64,000 nucleotides of DNA, taken from Metridium senile (taxonomy: Eukaryota > Cnidaria > Anthozoa > Actiniaria > Metridiidae). The stretch lies in NCBI GenBank assembly GCA_949775045.1, contig OX459096.1:32979160-33043159 (forward strand), in the 5' to 3' direction. Positions 35,650 to 48,200 of the stretch are shown here, one piece after another. How positions within the stretch are numbered: the stretch's first letter is position 1; every line of letters starts with the position of its first letter. Below the pieces are notes generated by a model that worked only from the letters and a program-made list of their open reading frames with translations, was not told where the DNA came from and did no database searches. A program made the translations under genes and the position numbers.

Positions 35650-35894
35650 GAGACTTAGACCACGGCAGACACAAAAACGTTTAATATTTCAGTGGCACAC
35701 ATGCAACTCGACTCACATGTTCATTTTTGCGCAGAGGGGAAAACCGGATAACCCGGAGAAAACCCCTCGTGGCATATGAGAGAAGAATTAACACACCAAA
35801 GGAGCTCAACTCACATCAGTTATCGGGCCATGCCTGAGCCGGGACTCGAACCTGGATCACAGCGCTGCGAGGCGGGCGGTAAACCACTACGCCA
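35650..35894 (-). mobile_element. tRNA-derived SINE, copy 3, best-preserved promoter
   Basis: On the minus strand the head reads TGGCGTAGTGG (A box) and GGTTCGAGTCC (perfect B box), followed by the body CATATGCCACGAGGGGTTTT, GGTTATCCGGTTTTCCCC and AAAATGAACATGTGAG. No closing acceptor stem exists, so this is a SINE and not a tRNA gene. The intact pol III boxes suggest recent activity. Confidence 0.8.
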
Positions 35895-38289
35895 TATAAT
35901 ATAAAATATAGTATATTGCTTCTGTAAGAAAGAACTGACACCCATTAAAATTATTTCAAGTAGCTAGAGAAGCCAGAGAACTGAACAGTGAAGCTATAAT
36001 GGAGTACAACAACTTCTCTTGAATAACGTCAGCTTTTATTAACCAATCTATAAATAACAGCTCACAAAAGGTTCTTGATTTCTTTAGAAAAAATGATTTA
36101 TTTCATTCAGTGTTTTATACATTGAAGTCTAACAGAGTCAAACCATTTTCTTCTCGGTTCGTTACTTTTGCTGTATATTAATCAACTAAATGTCAAGGCG
36201 TTTGAAGTGCCGGATGTGGTCTAAATATCAAAAAAAAAATTGCTAGTCCTGAATTTTTCAACATTAAAGTTTTAATCTCAAACATGCAATATTGCAGAAA
36301 TAACATGATACTAAATTTTTGGTGCCTGAAAAATGGTACATAGAGTATAGATCTGGTTTTGTACACCATATTGTATTGATCACATATAATATCCCATAAC
36401 ATGCAAGTCGTCTAAAATATAAAAAAATGAATGTTTATGGGTGCGGTAAGAAGTGGAAATATAAGATTTTCCAAGATACCATCTTGCGTACGTGATGTAT
36501 TGGTCTGTTTTGTCTCTAAATCCATACATGGGCATTATTGTTTTCTCTCTATTTAAAGTGCTATAAATTAACAGCTCCTTCAGTTGTTCAATTGTCGTAG
36601 TTTTTCATACAAATTATTCAACTGCATTTTCCCTTTTAATTTTTTTTTAAACTCTCAAACAATATTTTTGTAAAGTTTTATATATATGTAAGGAGTTACA
36701 TACTTGCGAGTAAACCACACACCACCATTGACTGAAATGATGACGTAAATGGCACAATGGTAGAGCTGTAAATTAGTCAAATTAAGCATAATATCATTAA
36801 AATTCATCCTGAATTTCAAAGTCACTATTGGCAAACAAAAAAGCCTAGGCAAGTTGGATCATAAAGGCGGTCATTGAAACCGTTATCTAAAAAGAATAAA
36901 AGAATGTCGCTAATCGTTTCTAATCACCACAAAACATTCACAGGTTACACATTGATCATCTTTAGAAATCAGGTAGCATAGCGTTGTTCTTTTGTTTATT
37001 CCAATAGCCGCTATAAGTACTGCTTATTTAAAAAATAGTTGTACGATAGAATCGATTGAATAAAGCAGTTACGGAGATCCCCACCCTTGTAAATCTCAAA
37101 ATGTATTCATTTCTAAAGCAGTCATCATTTCAAGTTCTCAACGTCTTTTTATGTTCGTAACGTTTGCCTTAGTATACCGGTGTGTCCATCAAACTAAAGA
37201 CGTTTTTTGTTTATTGAGGAAATCAATAAGACATCTTGTCACTTTGTGTATTGACTACAGCGTCAAACTTTGAAAACAAATCTTAAGTTTGAAATTTTGA
37301 GTGTGAATGTAAAATGTTGAATTTATTGAGGATGTTTTGAGGGACGATAGGGTTGAAAGGAGATAACCATGTTGAGGTAACATTGACCGAGCAACAACCG
37401 AGAAACAGTGGGAAAACTAATTGCATAAAATTACAGAATGACAATGAAGTTTTTGGCCTCCTAGAAGCCCAGGTGTAGCTGGACTTCATTTAGTATTTGC
37501 GAAAATCACCGTTTAAGACACTTGCAGGCTTGATGTGATTTGGAACACCCCTGCCATATGAGGCGATGTCTTACGTAATGGGGCCGATTGTAAAGTAACG
37601 CTCATGCAATATTGATAGGAAATCGCCCTGTTCTAGAGTCTACTGCATGTATTAATAAATTGAACAGAGTTAATTTGTTATTCTCATTATCTCTTCATTT
37701 TCAATGATGTAAGACAATATTGGTTTATGTAGATATGAGATGATTTGCAATAATCTCAAGAACCTTAAGACCACACCATAATGACATAGATAAATACAGA
37801 GACGTTATTGAAATTGAACGCCTTTTGAATGTTCATTTGTTAACAATTACTATAGTGAACAACGGAAAGAAAGCACACGGATTATGGTTATAAAAGCGAT
37901 GTTTTTTTGACCCGAAATTGTAAGACCTCGCCCACTTTTCGAGCAAAACCAAAGATGGTTACTGATATAGCCTCAAATCTTTCCAACAAACAAATTATTC
38001 ATGAGAGAATCGAAGAAAATACAAGCATCTTGATTTCTTCGTACAATTTGGACAATAATAAAAGCAAAATTATAGATAATAACCTTGCTCTGATGCCTCC
38101 CGCCAAAACAATAGAATACATTACAATATAGTCACAATGCGCATGTCACTTAGCTAGCTCCAGAAGTGGGCATCCTTTATTAACTCCGCAGAGAAAAAAA
38201 TTTCCAGTTTTAGATTGTAGAAGACTGCTATATACAGGTGTACAACGTGCTAGGTCGCCCAGGTGCCCCAAAACGCCACACCACTACCA

Positions 38290-38296
38290 ATATAAA
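38290..38296 (+). promoter_or_regulatory. TATA box of the bHLH gene
   Basis: TATAAA about 38 bp before the first ATG, preceded by CCAA. The very short leader this implies makes the assignment tentative. Confidence 0.35.
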
Positions 38297-38327
38297 GCAC
38301 AAGAACTACCATCATTAACCATACAAG

Positions 38328-38873
38328 ATGATGTCGAATACAGCCTTGGGTCATCACCAGAGTGCCCCAGCAAACTTTTTCCCTGATAATATGATGATGC
38401 ACAACCCTCAATCTTGCCGAATACCAGATGGCCACCTACACAGAAATCATCAGGTCGATGTTGATTTTTCCAAAGGGATTTACAACCTTAGACCAAGATC
38501 TGGACACGTTGGGCCGAGCTCCCCAATGAAGACTGATCATGAAGAACTCAACGCACTCGCCAAGCAAAAACGCCCAAGAAACTCACTGAAAAAACGACTT
38601 TTAGTGAATGCACGAGAACGCGACAGAATGCGCGTATTGAACAACGCTTTTCAAGCCCTTCGCGATGCTCTACCGTGTTATATAGCAGACGGGCATATGG
38701 CAAAGATAACAACTCTAAGGCTTGCCATCAACTACATTAAGGCACTAACAGAGGTATTAAATGATGACAACACTGTTCAAATGCTTCCAGGTACAGCCAT
38801 ACGTCAACCAATTGCTCCTCAGACATCGCTCATGATGCCTCCTCCAGCATCCATGAAACCTCACTTCTGGTAA
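38328..38873 (+). CDS. Group A bHLH transcription factor, Atonal superfamily
   Basis: The 181-residue frame has a complete basic helix-loop-helix domain at about residues 88-145: basic region NARERDRMRVLN with the E-box-contacting Glu, helix 1 AFQALRDALPCY, short loop, and helix 2 KITTLRLAINYIKALTEVL. The ERxR core and TLRLAxNYI place it in group A near Atonal/Neurogenin/Net-type factors. It should dimerise with an E-protein, bind E-boxes and act in cell-type specification. I do not assign an orthologue. The N-terminus is His/Met/Asn-rich and the C-terminus Pro/Met-rich. A TATAAA lies about 38 bp upstream of tandem ATGs. The last codons TTC TGG TAA overlap a donor (CTG/GTAAGA); splicing to the acceptor at 40717-40718 would give TTC TGA, so the protein ends at nearly the same place either way. 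Confidence 0.88.
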   Translation: MMSNTALGHHQSAPANFFPDNMMMHNPQSCRIPDGHLHRNHQVDVDFSKGIYNLRPRSGHVGPSSPMKTDHEELNALAKQKRPRNSLKKRLLVNARERDRMRVLNNAFQALRDALPCYIADGHMAKITTLRLAINYIKALTEVLNDDNTVQMLPGTAIRQPIAPQTSLMMPPPASMKPHFW

Positions 38874-40718
38874 GAAAATCATTTGAGTACTAAATCATTA
38901 TCTTATTGTTAAAATAATAGATTAATGAATCTTAAACATGCTTTTCATATTGACTAAAATTTGTCGCTTTTATTGTAGTAGTTTTAAATAAATTGATCGT
39001 ATTTTTCCATTTCATTATCGAGCTTACAGATATTTGCTAATAGAGTTTGGTGGTTAGCTGCAATCTGACATGTAATCTAATTTCACCTCAATAGATATTA
39101 GTCCAAGCTCAGCTTACATTGAGAAAACGTCGGCAAAACCACTAGGCTTCTTTTGAAAGGATTCTTAGTTTATTGAAGATAACTTCTGTTAACCCTAAGG
39201 TTGTGAATAGGTTTTGATCCTCGTGTTTGCAGACGAGTAAATGAATGTCTGTTTCCATCTGGTTGTTTAGCAAGAAGGAAGACTGCTTTGCGGTTTTGTC
39301 AATACCTTCATATATACCAAAACAACAATTTTCGTACTTAACCAAATGATTTGATGAACTCACTAACAAGAAACGATCCCGATATGATAGCTAGAACTAT
39401 TTCTATTCTAGTCCTCTTCGAAAAAGAAAAGACATCGTATATGATTGTTCTTGTTTAACAAAAAAGATAAAACTAGAAATCGCGAAAGTTGTCAAAATGG
39501 ATATAGCTTTATACCAATGTATAATAAGCCACGTTAAAGAATCTCCAAAAATAAAAAAGCCCTTATTTAGCTTCCTGTAGTACGATACTTTCAACGGAAA
39601 TGATGATAAAAATTATTGTTAAACAAAGCGGTTACACCAAGCCTTTTTAACAAACTAAAATGTAAGTCTTCAGTGAGAAATATTGACACTTTCTGAGTGA
39701 GTGAAGCTGTACATGTTTTAATAATTTTGTAAAAAAGGAGGAAGTTTATGATTTGGCTATTTGATTCTTTCGTTTTGCTTTCTTTATTTCTTTTTAACAA
39801 ACTAAAATTTATAAGTCTTCAGAAAATTGACACTTTCTAATTCTGGTTGAGTAAAACTGTTTTAATAAATTTGTAAAATAAGGGACGAAGTTTATGATTA
39901 TGCTATTTGATCATTTCGTTTTGCTTTCTTTCACTCAAAAACAAAAACAAAAAAACACAGAGAAGTACTCCCATGATACTGGAGTAGTTTGTCGGACTGA
40001 AAACAAGATGAGTCGGCGTTACCGTTTATCGCTGGCGCTATAGTTGGTTCGTGGTTGTAGTTGTTTTTGACAGATGGACCTTTCAGTATTACTCATCGTC
40101 AGTTATTAAAAACCCGACAAAAATGTCAAAATAAAAACTTTGGCGAAATTTGGCCTTTCTTTGTTTTTCTTACCATACATTCTTTCTTTTCAACTTCCTC
40201 AAATAATGGTTTTATTTTGAAACAAGATCTAAGAAATCTGTCAGTGCTTATCCCCATTATCAGAAAATCTGTAAACAAGAAGCTCTACATTACAGTTTCT
40301 GTTTTATGAACTTAGCTTGATTGAGAATTTTGGCCGAGGTAATTTTGTACATATATATAACAACTTGCAATTTCCTCCGAAACAATAATTAGTATTTTAC
40401 TAAACCGTAACGAAAATGAATGCCATGCAATTACGAATTAACTTTCGTTGATAAACTCTAGTCATTACTTATTTATGTTATCTAGCCTTATAAACCAAAT
40501 GAGCAAAGACGAGAAAAAAGATAGTGTAAAAAAGCATGTAAAAAGTTCACCTTCTTATTTCAACCAATTCTCTAATTTGCCATTTGGTTCAAGCAAGGTA
40601 TAATTATGTCTTGTTTATATGTATGGTGAAAACTTAGAAGTAAAGCGGTTTAGGCGTGTGGTCAAAGCTATTTCTTTATGATTATCATGATAACTATGCA
40701 TTTTTCTTTGTTTTGTAG

Positions 40719-40930
40719 ATTCTGCCAAGTAACAGACATCATACGCATAACATGAAAACCACTGCAAAGCTCAAAGATTAACCAAACGAAAGACGTCTAT
40801 GACATGTAAATCTACTGATAGCTTGTACTCTTTTTGTGATAACAATGTTGTTGTCTACAACGTCTTCTCACTTTATAAAAAATAAAAAAAACAGTTTCTA
40901 AATTAACAGATAAAACACAGCTTGAAATAA
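40719..40930 (+). other. Probable 3'-UTR exon of the bHLH gene
   Basis: A strong acceptor (TTTTTCTTTGTTTTGTAG) ends at 40718. Joining it to the donor at 38869/38870 creates a TGA across the junction, leaving this exon non-coding. An AATAAA-like run occurs near 40880 (AAAAAATAAAAAAAAC). The right end is a guess. Transcript evidence is needed to show that this intron is used. Confidence 0.4.
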
Positions 40931-40967
40931 ACTCGAAGCCAGTTTCAAGATAAAGTGCTAAAACATC

Positions 40968-41018
40968 CTTTCGTACCAAGTTTTATTCAGTCCCAAAACT
41001 GAATAAAACTTGGTACGC
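40968..41018. other. 20-bp stem hairpin downstream of the bHLH gene
   Basis: CGTACCAAGTTTTATTCAGT and its exact complement ACTGAATAAAACTTGGTACG are separated by a short CCCAA-like loop. It may lie in or just past the 3' UTR. Confidence 0.7.
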
Positions 41019-42579
41019 ACTGATCGAGGAAGCCCAAAGAATACCTTCTTCGCCAGCTTCTGGCGGCAAAATAACCTAGAAAGCTTTAAAATGTTTCACT
41101 GACTCTTGCACATCTTTCAGTTTTAACTTTTATCAAAAATTATTAAAACTATATGTTACAAGGACTATAAAGCTTTAAAACTAAACGGTAATTTGTGATT
41201 TAATATGTAAAAATACTTGGTGCATGTTTTAATTTATCTAATCCAGTTATGCTATAACTCAAAAGCTGCGAAAGAAATGTTGCTACGAGAAATAAGAATT
41301 ATTTTATGATATGACTTGGTCGAGATTTTCATTTTTAATTTCTTTTTTTAATTACGTTAAACAGACGCATTGTACATATTAAAATAATAACAAAATAAAA
41401 ACATTTATACAATTGTAAAAAAGATCTTGTTGTTAAATTGCTGTGGAAATAGGAAAAGAGCGAAATTTAATAAAACAATTTTTTTCAACTGTAACCAATT
41501 GCCTTCGCTGAGATCCTTGCGACTTCATATTGAAACAGTCAAAAAAAAAAACTACTAAATGTGTACACGAAAAACTTCCATTCAAAATAATCCATAACTC
41601 TTTTAAGTTTTGTTTTTGTTTAATCAGTGAATTGCTATTGAAGTCTGTTTTATTGGACAAAGTTATTTCACAAAGAAAGAAAGTCTTTTTCAAATTTGGT
41701 TTTACTCTAATTATAAATTTAGAAGAATAAAAACAGCTTCGCACAAAGAAGAGAAAATCTTATAACTGCATTTGTCGTGTTATTACAAAAGACATTTTAA
41801 CGCCTATATACATGTTTGTACATCAAATATTTAACACCATATTTTAGAAGGAAACTTCAGTATAAAAATTGCTGTTTCGCTAATTATGTGCCTTGAAAGG
41901 GCTTTAATCTAAATTGTTCTCTTTCATATTCATAAATAATCGCGGTGAATCAATACTATAGAGCGATTCATTCAATGAAGCTAAAGACTATTTAGCAACA
42001 CCTTGTTATTCAATTCTTCTTTTTCTTGTGTTTTCACTAACAAATTTCCTTCAAAATGTATACAAAGTGTTAAGTGACCTTGTGCCGTTGTTGTTAAAAA
42101 CTGTTTTTCTTGTTAAGCGAAATAAAACACGATAAAAGGTGCTAAGGTGTTGTCCACATTTGAAACTCGCCCATTTAATAACAAAGAGATGGGTTATGAA
42201 CAAACTGCGGGGTGCTTGTGCATTTTACGGTGTCTTGTCAGATATATAAACTAATTATATGGAAAAATATATATACAAATTAAACTAGCTCTATTCAACC
42301 AGCGTTTTCAGCAGTTCATATAATTACGTTTTTTACTTAAATTTTGTTAATTACTTCGGTATTTTAAACTGAATTAGTTCAAAAACTAATTAAATCTTTT
42401 GAATTCTAAACTACACGACGAAATTCGATTAAAAATGAACATTTACAGAACTCAAGTAATATTTTTTTCTCTTCAAATATTTTTCAAGGTTTTACATTAA
42501 TTTATTGCTTATAGACAGATGCAGAAAGAGGATCTGATTATTATCAATGTACTGTTCATAAGTAAGTGAGTAAGTAAAT

Positions 42580-42730
42580 GGAAACTAGCGAGTTATCTAG
42601 TTTAGGCTGCGTCAGTGTTTGATATAAACGAAAGGTAATATAATGAAATTTGTAACACCGTAAAATATGTTACTCTTAATTTTATTGACATTTCCGGAGC
42701 TTTGAGCACCTCGTCGGAGTAAAAGGGACG
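42580..42730 (+). repeat. Dispersed repeat family, copy 4
   Basis: GGAAACTAGCGAGTTATC, AAAGGTAATATAATGAAATT and ACCTCGTCGGAGTAAAAGGG, running straight into an AAGTAAGC microsatellite. Confidence 0.7.
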
Positions 42731-42905
42731 TAAGTAAGTAAGTAAGTAAGCAAGTAAGTAAGCAAGTTAGCAGCAAGTAAGCAAGTAAGCAAGTAAGCAA
42801 GTAAGCAAGTAAGCAAGTAAGCAAGTAAGCAAGTAAGCAAGTAAGCAAGTAAGCAAGTAAGCAAGTAAGCAAGTAAGCAAGTAAGCAAGTAAGCAAGTAA
42901 GCAAG
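42731..42905. repeat. (GCAAGTAA)n microsatellite
   Basis: About twenty AAGTAAGC octamers. Minus-strand frames read Leu/Thr/Ala/Tyr repeats and are not genes. Confidence 0.92.
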
Positions 42906-43160
42906 GCTTTCTAAAAGTCATGATCACATACATACAATTGTAATGTCAAAGTGAAGGTTCGTTTAAATTAACAAATTCATTTCCAAACTTTTGGCCAAAT
43001 TGGCCATTATCATGCGTAAAAAATTAAAGCCACGCGTTCCAACTAGTTGTATACAACGATATCATAACCATGATGCTTGATTATAAACTTTGTTAATTAA
43101 CGTAGTTGCATAACGCAGTCGTAGATATGCAAAGCTCTTTTTATTAATGGCCAATTCAGT

Positions 43161-43601
43161 CTTACAGTGTGACGCGTGGTACCTCTTACAGTGTGACGCG
43201 TGGTACCGTGGCCACCCAAGAAACTTTTGAGAAAGTTAGCCAGTCAGTATGCGAGAATTTTTTTTTTTTTTTTTGATTGACAGGATTGTCTGCGCATAAA
43301 CAGATTATCAAAAGTAGGGAACCTATTTCATACAAAGTGGCGAAGATTAGCGAGGTTTTTATGTGGTTAATACCCTGGATGCCAGAGGTTTGAGAAGTTT
43401 TTACGATTTAAAGTAGTTTCGAGGACTATTTTCATCGCTCCGCGACTCGATCATCGTCGCTTCGCGACTCAATAACTCGTCGCTTCGCGACTCGTATTAT
43501 TTCCCAATAAAAGAAAGCCCCTCTGGAACCAGGGTATGTGGTTAAGAACTTTCTCAAAAGTTTCTTGGGTGATGGCCACTGTACCGCGCGTCACACTGTA
43601 A
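43161..43601. mobile_element. MITE with TTACAGTGTGACGCG ends, left end doubled
   Basis: The ends TTACAGTGTGACGCGTGGTA (43186) and TTACAGTGTGACGCGCGGTA (reverse complement, ending 43601) extend into CCCAAGAAACTTTTGAGAAA on both sides. The outermost ~25 bp of the left end is present twice (43162 and 43186). The interior has repeats of TCGTCGCTTCGCGACTC. Confidence 0.7.
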
Positions 43602-45296
43602 AATGGGTTTTGTTTTTCTGATTTTTGTCTCCTCCTCCACAAATCGGGAAAATTGCGCAATACTACCAAATATGGATTGCATGCTGCGCTGATTGGCTCA
43701 CAATGACAAACCTTCGTCGATAATATAAATGGATGTTAAGTGGAGATTCGTTTAGACTGCAGTCGATTTAGGATGTTATTCTTCAGCTTTTTCCCCAGAA
43801 TGCTCAAGTTACATTAAGCACACACACTGTTCGCGAGAGACCCACACTAGAATATGTTTTTGAGCGATTTTGAAACGGATTGTTTCGCGAACTCAAAGAG
43901 AATGCCAAAACCATGCCAAAATCGTCTAAAGAAATGAATCGACTGAAGAAATGCCAAAAAAAAAATCAAAACACCATTTCGCGTCTGCTTCTGTGATCAT
44001 AGTCTTTTAAGTCTTTTTAGTCTTTCTTAAGTCTTTTTAGCCTTTTTTTAAAGGGCTGCAAAGCATGCCGGTATTTTGTCTCTTGTTACAGGTTCTTCAA
44101 TAGCCTGCGTAGCAGTCCCTCCGAGTGGGCTTGGGGCGAGAAGAGACGGAGGAAATGATTTGTTAGTTTGATGTGTTTATATACTGACTATTTCAATTTC
44201 CCGACTGCGCATCAACTTACATCTGTACTGTGGGATGTTTTAGAGGAAAAACATTTGCAACAGTTCAACTTCCGGATTTAATTTTCCCGACTGCGTACCT
44301 AAGTCTCAAAGTTCATACTATGTATGGTGTTTTAGGAAATGTTAATCGGAAAGAAAAAGGACGGGGTATTACCATATTCAGCCATCGCAGCTTCGTGATG
44401 GAAGCAAAAAGGCTTAAAATATATATAAAGGTCATGGTGAAGACTGTAGTAACTGTTGAAATGTCTTGATATAAATTGTACAATAAAATATTGTACGAAC
44501 ATGGAACCTGACTGCAAGTTTTCATATTGGATTTCAAGAACTTTTAAGTTAAAACAGCGGAGACGAGGTGCGTCGGGCAAGACGATCGATTGTGTGACTG
44601 AGAGGGTCACAAAAAACTGTAACTGGGTCAAATTAAAGATTTTAGAATTTAAACATTGTAGGTCAATAAACAAAACGTTGATATATACCAGTTTGAGAAG
44701 AAATAGCGATAAGTTCAATGTAATGGCCTGTACAAATGGAATACTTATGGAACTTGATCAAGAAGATTAAAAACTCTCGATAGTATGCTCTGCTAAAAGC
44801 TTTTGTCCAATCAATATTTTCGCAAAGAAACGTTTGCGACATCAGATTTTCGCAAAATTCGCGCGAAAGAAATTAAAGGTACAGAACTTGGGTAGTCTGC
44901 TCCAAGCCTAATTTTGGGCTTCCTGGGGCATTCTATGGAGAAAAAAACTGGTAATGAATGACGTAAGGGTGTCAGCGGATATCCCTATTATATGGTCCTT
45001 CAGAGAAGACGAAAATAAACAAAGTTTATAGCGTTAGGTATTTTTCGATTTTCTTGTTCTAAAATTAAGTCTTCTTGAAATTTACCTTAATATACTGCAA
45101 AGAAAACAATCTATTGTATTGTGCTGTGTTTTCCTTGAGCGAGTTTGATGTTTTTACGAACTTAAATTGTCAGTTAAAAGTAGAAAGCAGGAAAAGACAA
45201 ATATTTTTTGCAGTGTGACGAACGTATATTTGGCTTGTGAAAATTGTCGTTATTTTTAATAATGGGTTCGTAAGGCAAGACCTTTATAACAACATC

Positions 45297-48200
45297 ATGG
45301 CATCATTTGAAGATTATGCATCAAAAAGTAAGTAACACTTTTATTTAGTTAAGAGAGTTTGGTTTTAGAACCAGTATAACCAGTATTCCTCGTTGTTGTG
45401 GTCGATAAGTTGAACTCTTCAATTTTGCTCTGGTTAACCATCTTACTAGTAACTGGCTAAAAATGGAAAAGGTATTGGTAACAACTTATTAAGTGAGTTT
45501 CCTGCTTTTTCATTTATTATTAGATTATGTTTAAAGCTGAGAAAAATGGTCGAGAAGTTGAAATATCTCACACTATGCTTTGCTTGCAATTTTAAAGTGT
45601 CAACACTGAAAAAAAGCACAATCATTTTATATTTCTTAATTTTAATACCATTAAAGCAAAATTATATATTTTGGGTCAATCTTAATTATCACATTGAAGC
45701 TAATAAAATAATGAAACCTAAGATAACGGATGTAAAATTGCCAGATCAGTATGCAGTGTTTTGTTTATACAATATACAGCTATTTCAAAAAACGTTGAAT
45801 ACTGAATAGTGCATTCCAAGACCAAAGGGCATTGGGGGCCTCATTAATTTGAAATAAAAATATATATACAGCGATATTTACTCCCCATAACTAGCTCATA
45901 TATTGTTTTGAATGGAAAGCACTAAGAATGAAATAGCTAATTATTATTTATTTTACTTGAAACAATACTACATGACCCAAAATGCACTTCGGTTTTGCAA
46001 TGCAGTATGCAGCATCCAGTATTCTACATTTTTTGAAATAGCTGTATTAAATTAATGCACTGACAATAATACAAGCATGCAAAGTTGACCGATAGAGAAA
46101 GACTGTTGATGTTGGTGTCTTGACAACCTCAGAGTAGTCATCTTCAAAGACACAATTTGTTATATATTAAATATTTTGTTATTCATTTGTCTCACGAATG
46201 TCGAAGGTTTGGACCTACTTCTAGTGTTCATCAGGCAATGAGTAGTCTATAATGAAGGTAGATCTTATATACCTTGAGACATTTATCTTTTAGGATCATT
46301 TCATGTTTATTTATACTTGACTTCATGATCAGATCATTTACTTTTATGTATTAATTACATAATAATTTTTATAATGAGATATGTTTATCAAAATTATGGT
46401 GATTTACTACGTTTTATCCTAGAAACACAGCAAGATGTGATTTCCAGCTTACCAAAGCATCCACTGAAGAGGTTTAAACCAGCTTTGGAGAAAATCATCA
46501 ACATTGCTATACCTACAGACTTGCAACGTCTACATAGACACCAAATGAATATGGAAAAGGTGCTAGATTTTATGGGCTTTTTATACATTTTTTGTGCATT
46601 TGTATTGATTGGCTGACTGACTGACTGACTGACTGACTGACTGACTGACTGACTGACTGACTGACTGACTGACTGACTGACTGATTGATTGATAAACTAT
46701 GGATTGTTTTACTAGCTGGTTGATATAGGGGCTGATTGATCAGATAGTTGATTGACTGATTGATTGATTAACTGAATGACTGTCTGCATGATTGAATCAA
46801 GTGACTGACTATCTGACTGAATGATTGCTTGCTTGTTTGATTGATGGATTGATTGATTGATGAATTTCCTAATAATTTTGAAAATATACAGTTGTTACTT
46901 GCAGTCCAAATTACACAAACAAACGCAACAACAAAGTAAGCCATCATGAGATATGCTGAAAATTACATTTTAGAAAAGGTTAATTAAACAAGTTGATGTT
47001 TTCTTGTAGTTCTATCAAACAGGCTCATGGTATGAGTTGAATGCAGAACAAATCAACGCGGCTAGAACAGTACAGGTAAAAATAATCAATGGATGGATTC
47101 ATAAACATTTGGAGAATTTCACAATACCATAGAAATGTGTCGAGTGGGCAAGTTCTTATGACATATTATAAACAATAATATTTCCCTTCTAGCAATTAAA
47201 AGTGAATATCAGAGAAATGGACAATATCAGACGTCAAATACAGACGTCAAATAATAGAGTCGGATGTATCACACTTTGATGAGAGGATTGCACCAGTTAA
47301 AGACGAAGCATTGGAGGGAGTCAAGTCTTTCAGGGATGTACAAAGACTTTACTCAGAAAGACATAAAAGAAAGCAATTTGAAGGTCAGGGGGAAGGTAAA
47401 TTCAACGTACAGAATTATTTTCTTGTTATACAGATAGATGATAAAAATATCATATGCCCTTTGCAGGAATTGAACTTTTTTCTTATGTATATGTTTTTCA
47501 CTTATACACTGAATACATTTCAATTCATTATTCACTCATTCAATTCATTATTCACGTATTTCCATTTACAGTATTCAAATTTACCTAAGAGATTAATATC
47601 GCCTGGGACCCCCACAGTTGCCTTATACTTCATTGTTCGGCTGTGTTTCCAGCAGAGGTTCCTTTTTCTTACCTAGAACGACTTTCTTTTCTTGTTGTTC
47701 TAGGTAAGAGAAAGGAACCTTTGCTTGCAGGGTAATCCTTAACTGGCAAGACATTTTGTCCAGTGTGTTTTTGGTAGTTTGAAATAAACAAAACAACAGT
47801 AGCCATTCAGTAACAAACATTGGGCTTGACTGGACAACTTGACCAGCTCCAGCTGAAATTCGGTATGGGCAATGCTATCCTGGAAACCTGAGGGCTTCTT
47901 GATCTATTATTTGTAGTTACCATTGTATTTCTGTGTTTGTTAACCTCAAGAGAAACTATCTGGTCAAATAAGCCTAGTGTTTTGAATTTGCCAAGCCAAT
48001 CACCAGCAGAAGGTCAATATTTAACCATGGCCTTCTGATTGGTTTAAGTCTTTGAAGAGCTCTGATTGGACGTAATTTGACAACTTGGCGAGGTTAGGTT
48101 CCAAACATAGCTATAATTGAGTGTTCATCAAATTAACAAAGGAGTGAGGATTACAGCTCATTTTGCCAGATCTTTATTTCTCATTGGTTCACAAACCGTC

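Larger units (their letters stand above)
32981..38280. other. Intergenic region without a recognised gene
   Basis: AT-rich DNA between the divergent NUP160 and bHLH starts. It holds two copies of the dispersed repeat and one SINE. Open frames (for example 33961-34155, 35275-35628 and 37907-38131) are short, lack motifs and look random. Confidence 0.6.
38880..45290. other. Intergenic region between bHLH and STX17
   Basis: Besides the probable 3'-UTR exon, one hairpin, one dispersed repeat, an octamer microsatellite and a MITE, I see no gene. Overlapping frames at 44230-44770 on both strands have no recognisable homology. Confidence 0.55.

Noticed and set aside
35830..35892. Possible tRNA gene
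   Set aside because: A and B boxes are present but no acceptor stem closes, and the downstream body is shared with two other copies, so it is a SINE head.
37907..38131. 74-aa frame before the bHLH gene
   Set aside because: Lys/Asn/Ile-rich low-complexity translation of AT-rich DNA without a recognisable motif.
42612..42933. Leu/Thr/Ala-repeat open frames on the minus strand
   Set aside because: They are translations of an AAGTAAGC octamer microsatellite.
44230..44770. Overlapping 74-128 aa frames on both strands upstream of STX17
   Set aside because: No motif, homology or splice structure supports any of them, and antisense overlap suggests chance.
47311..47676. Stand-alone 121-aa gene
   Set aside because: Its first part is the shifted frame of STX17 exon 4 and the rest is intron.
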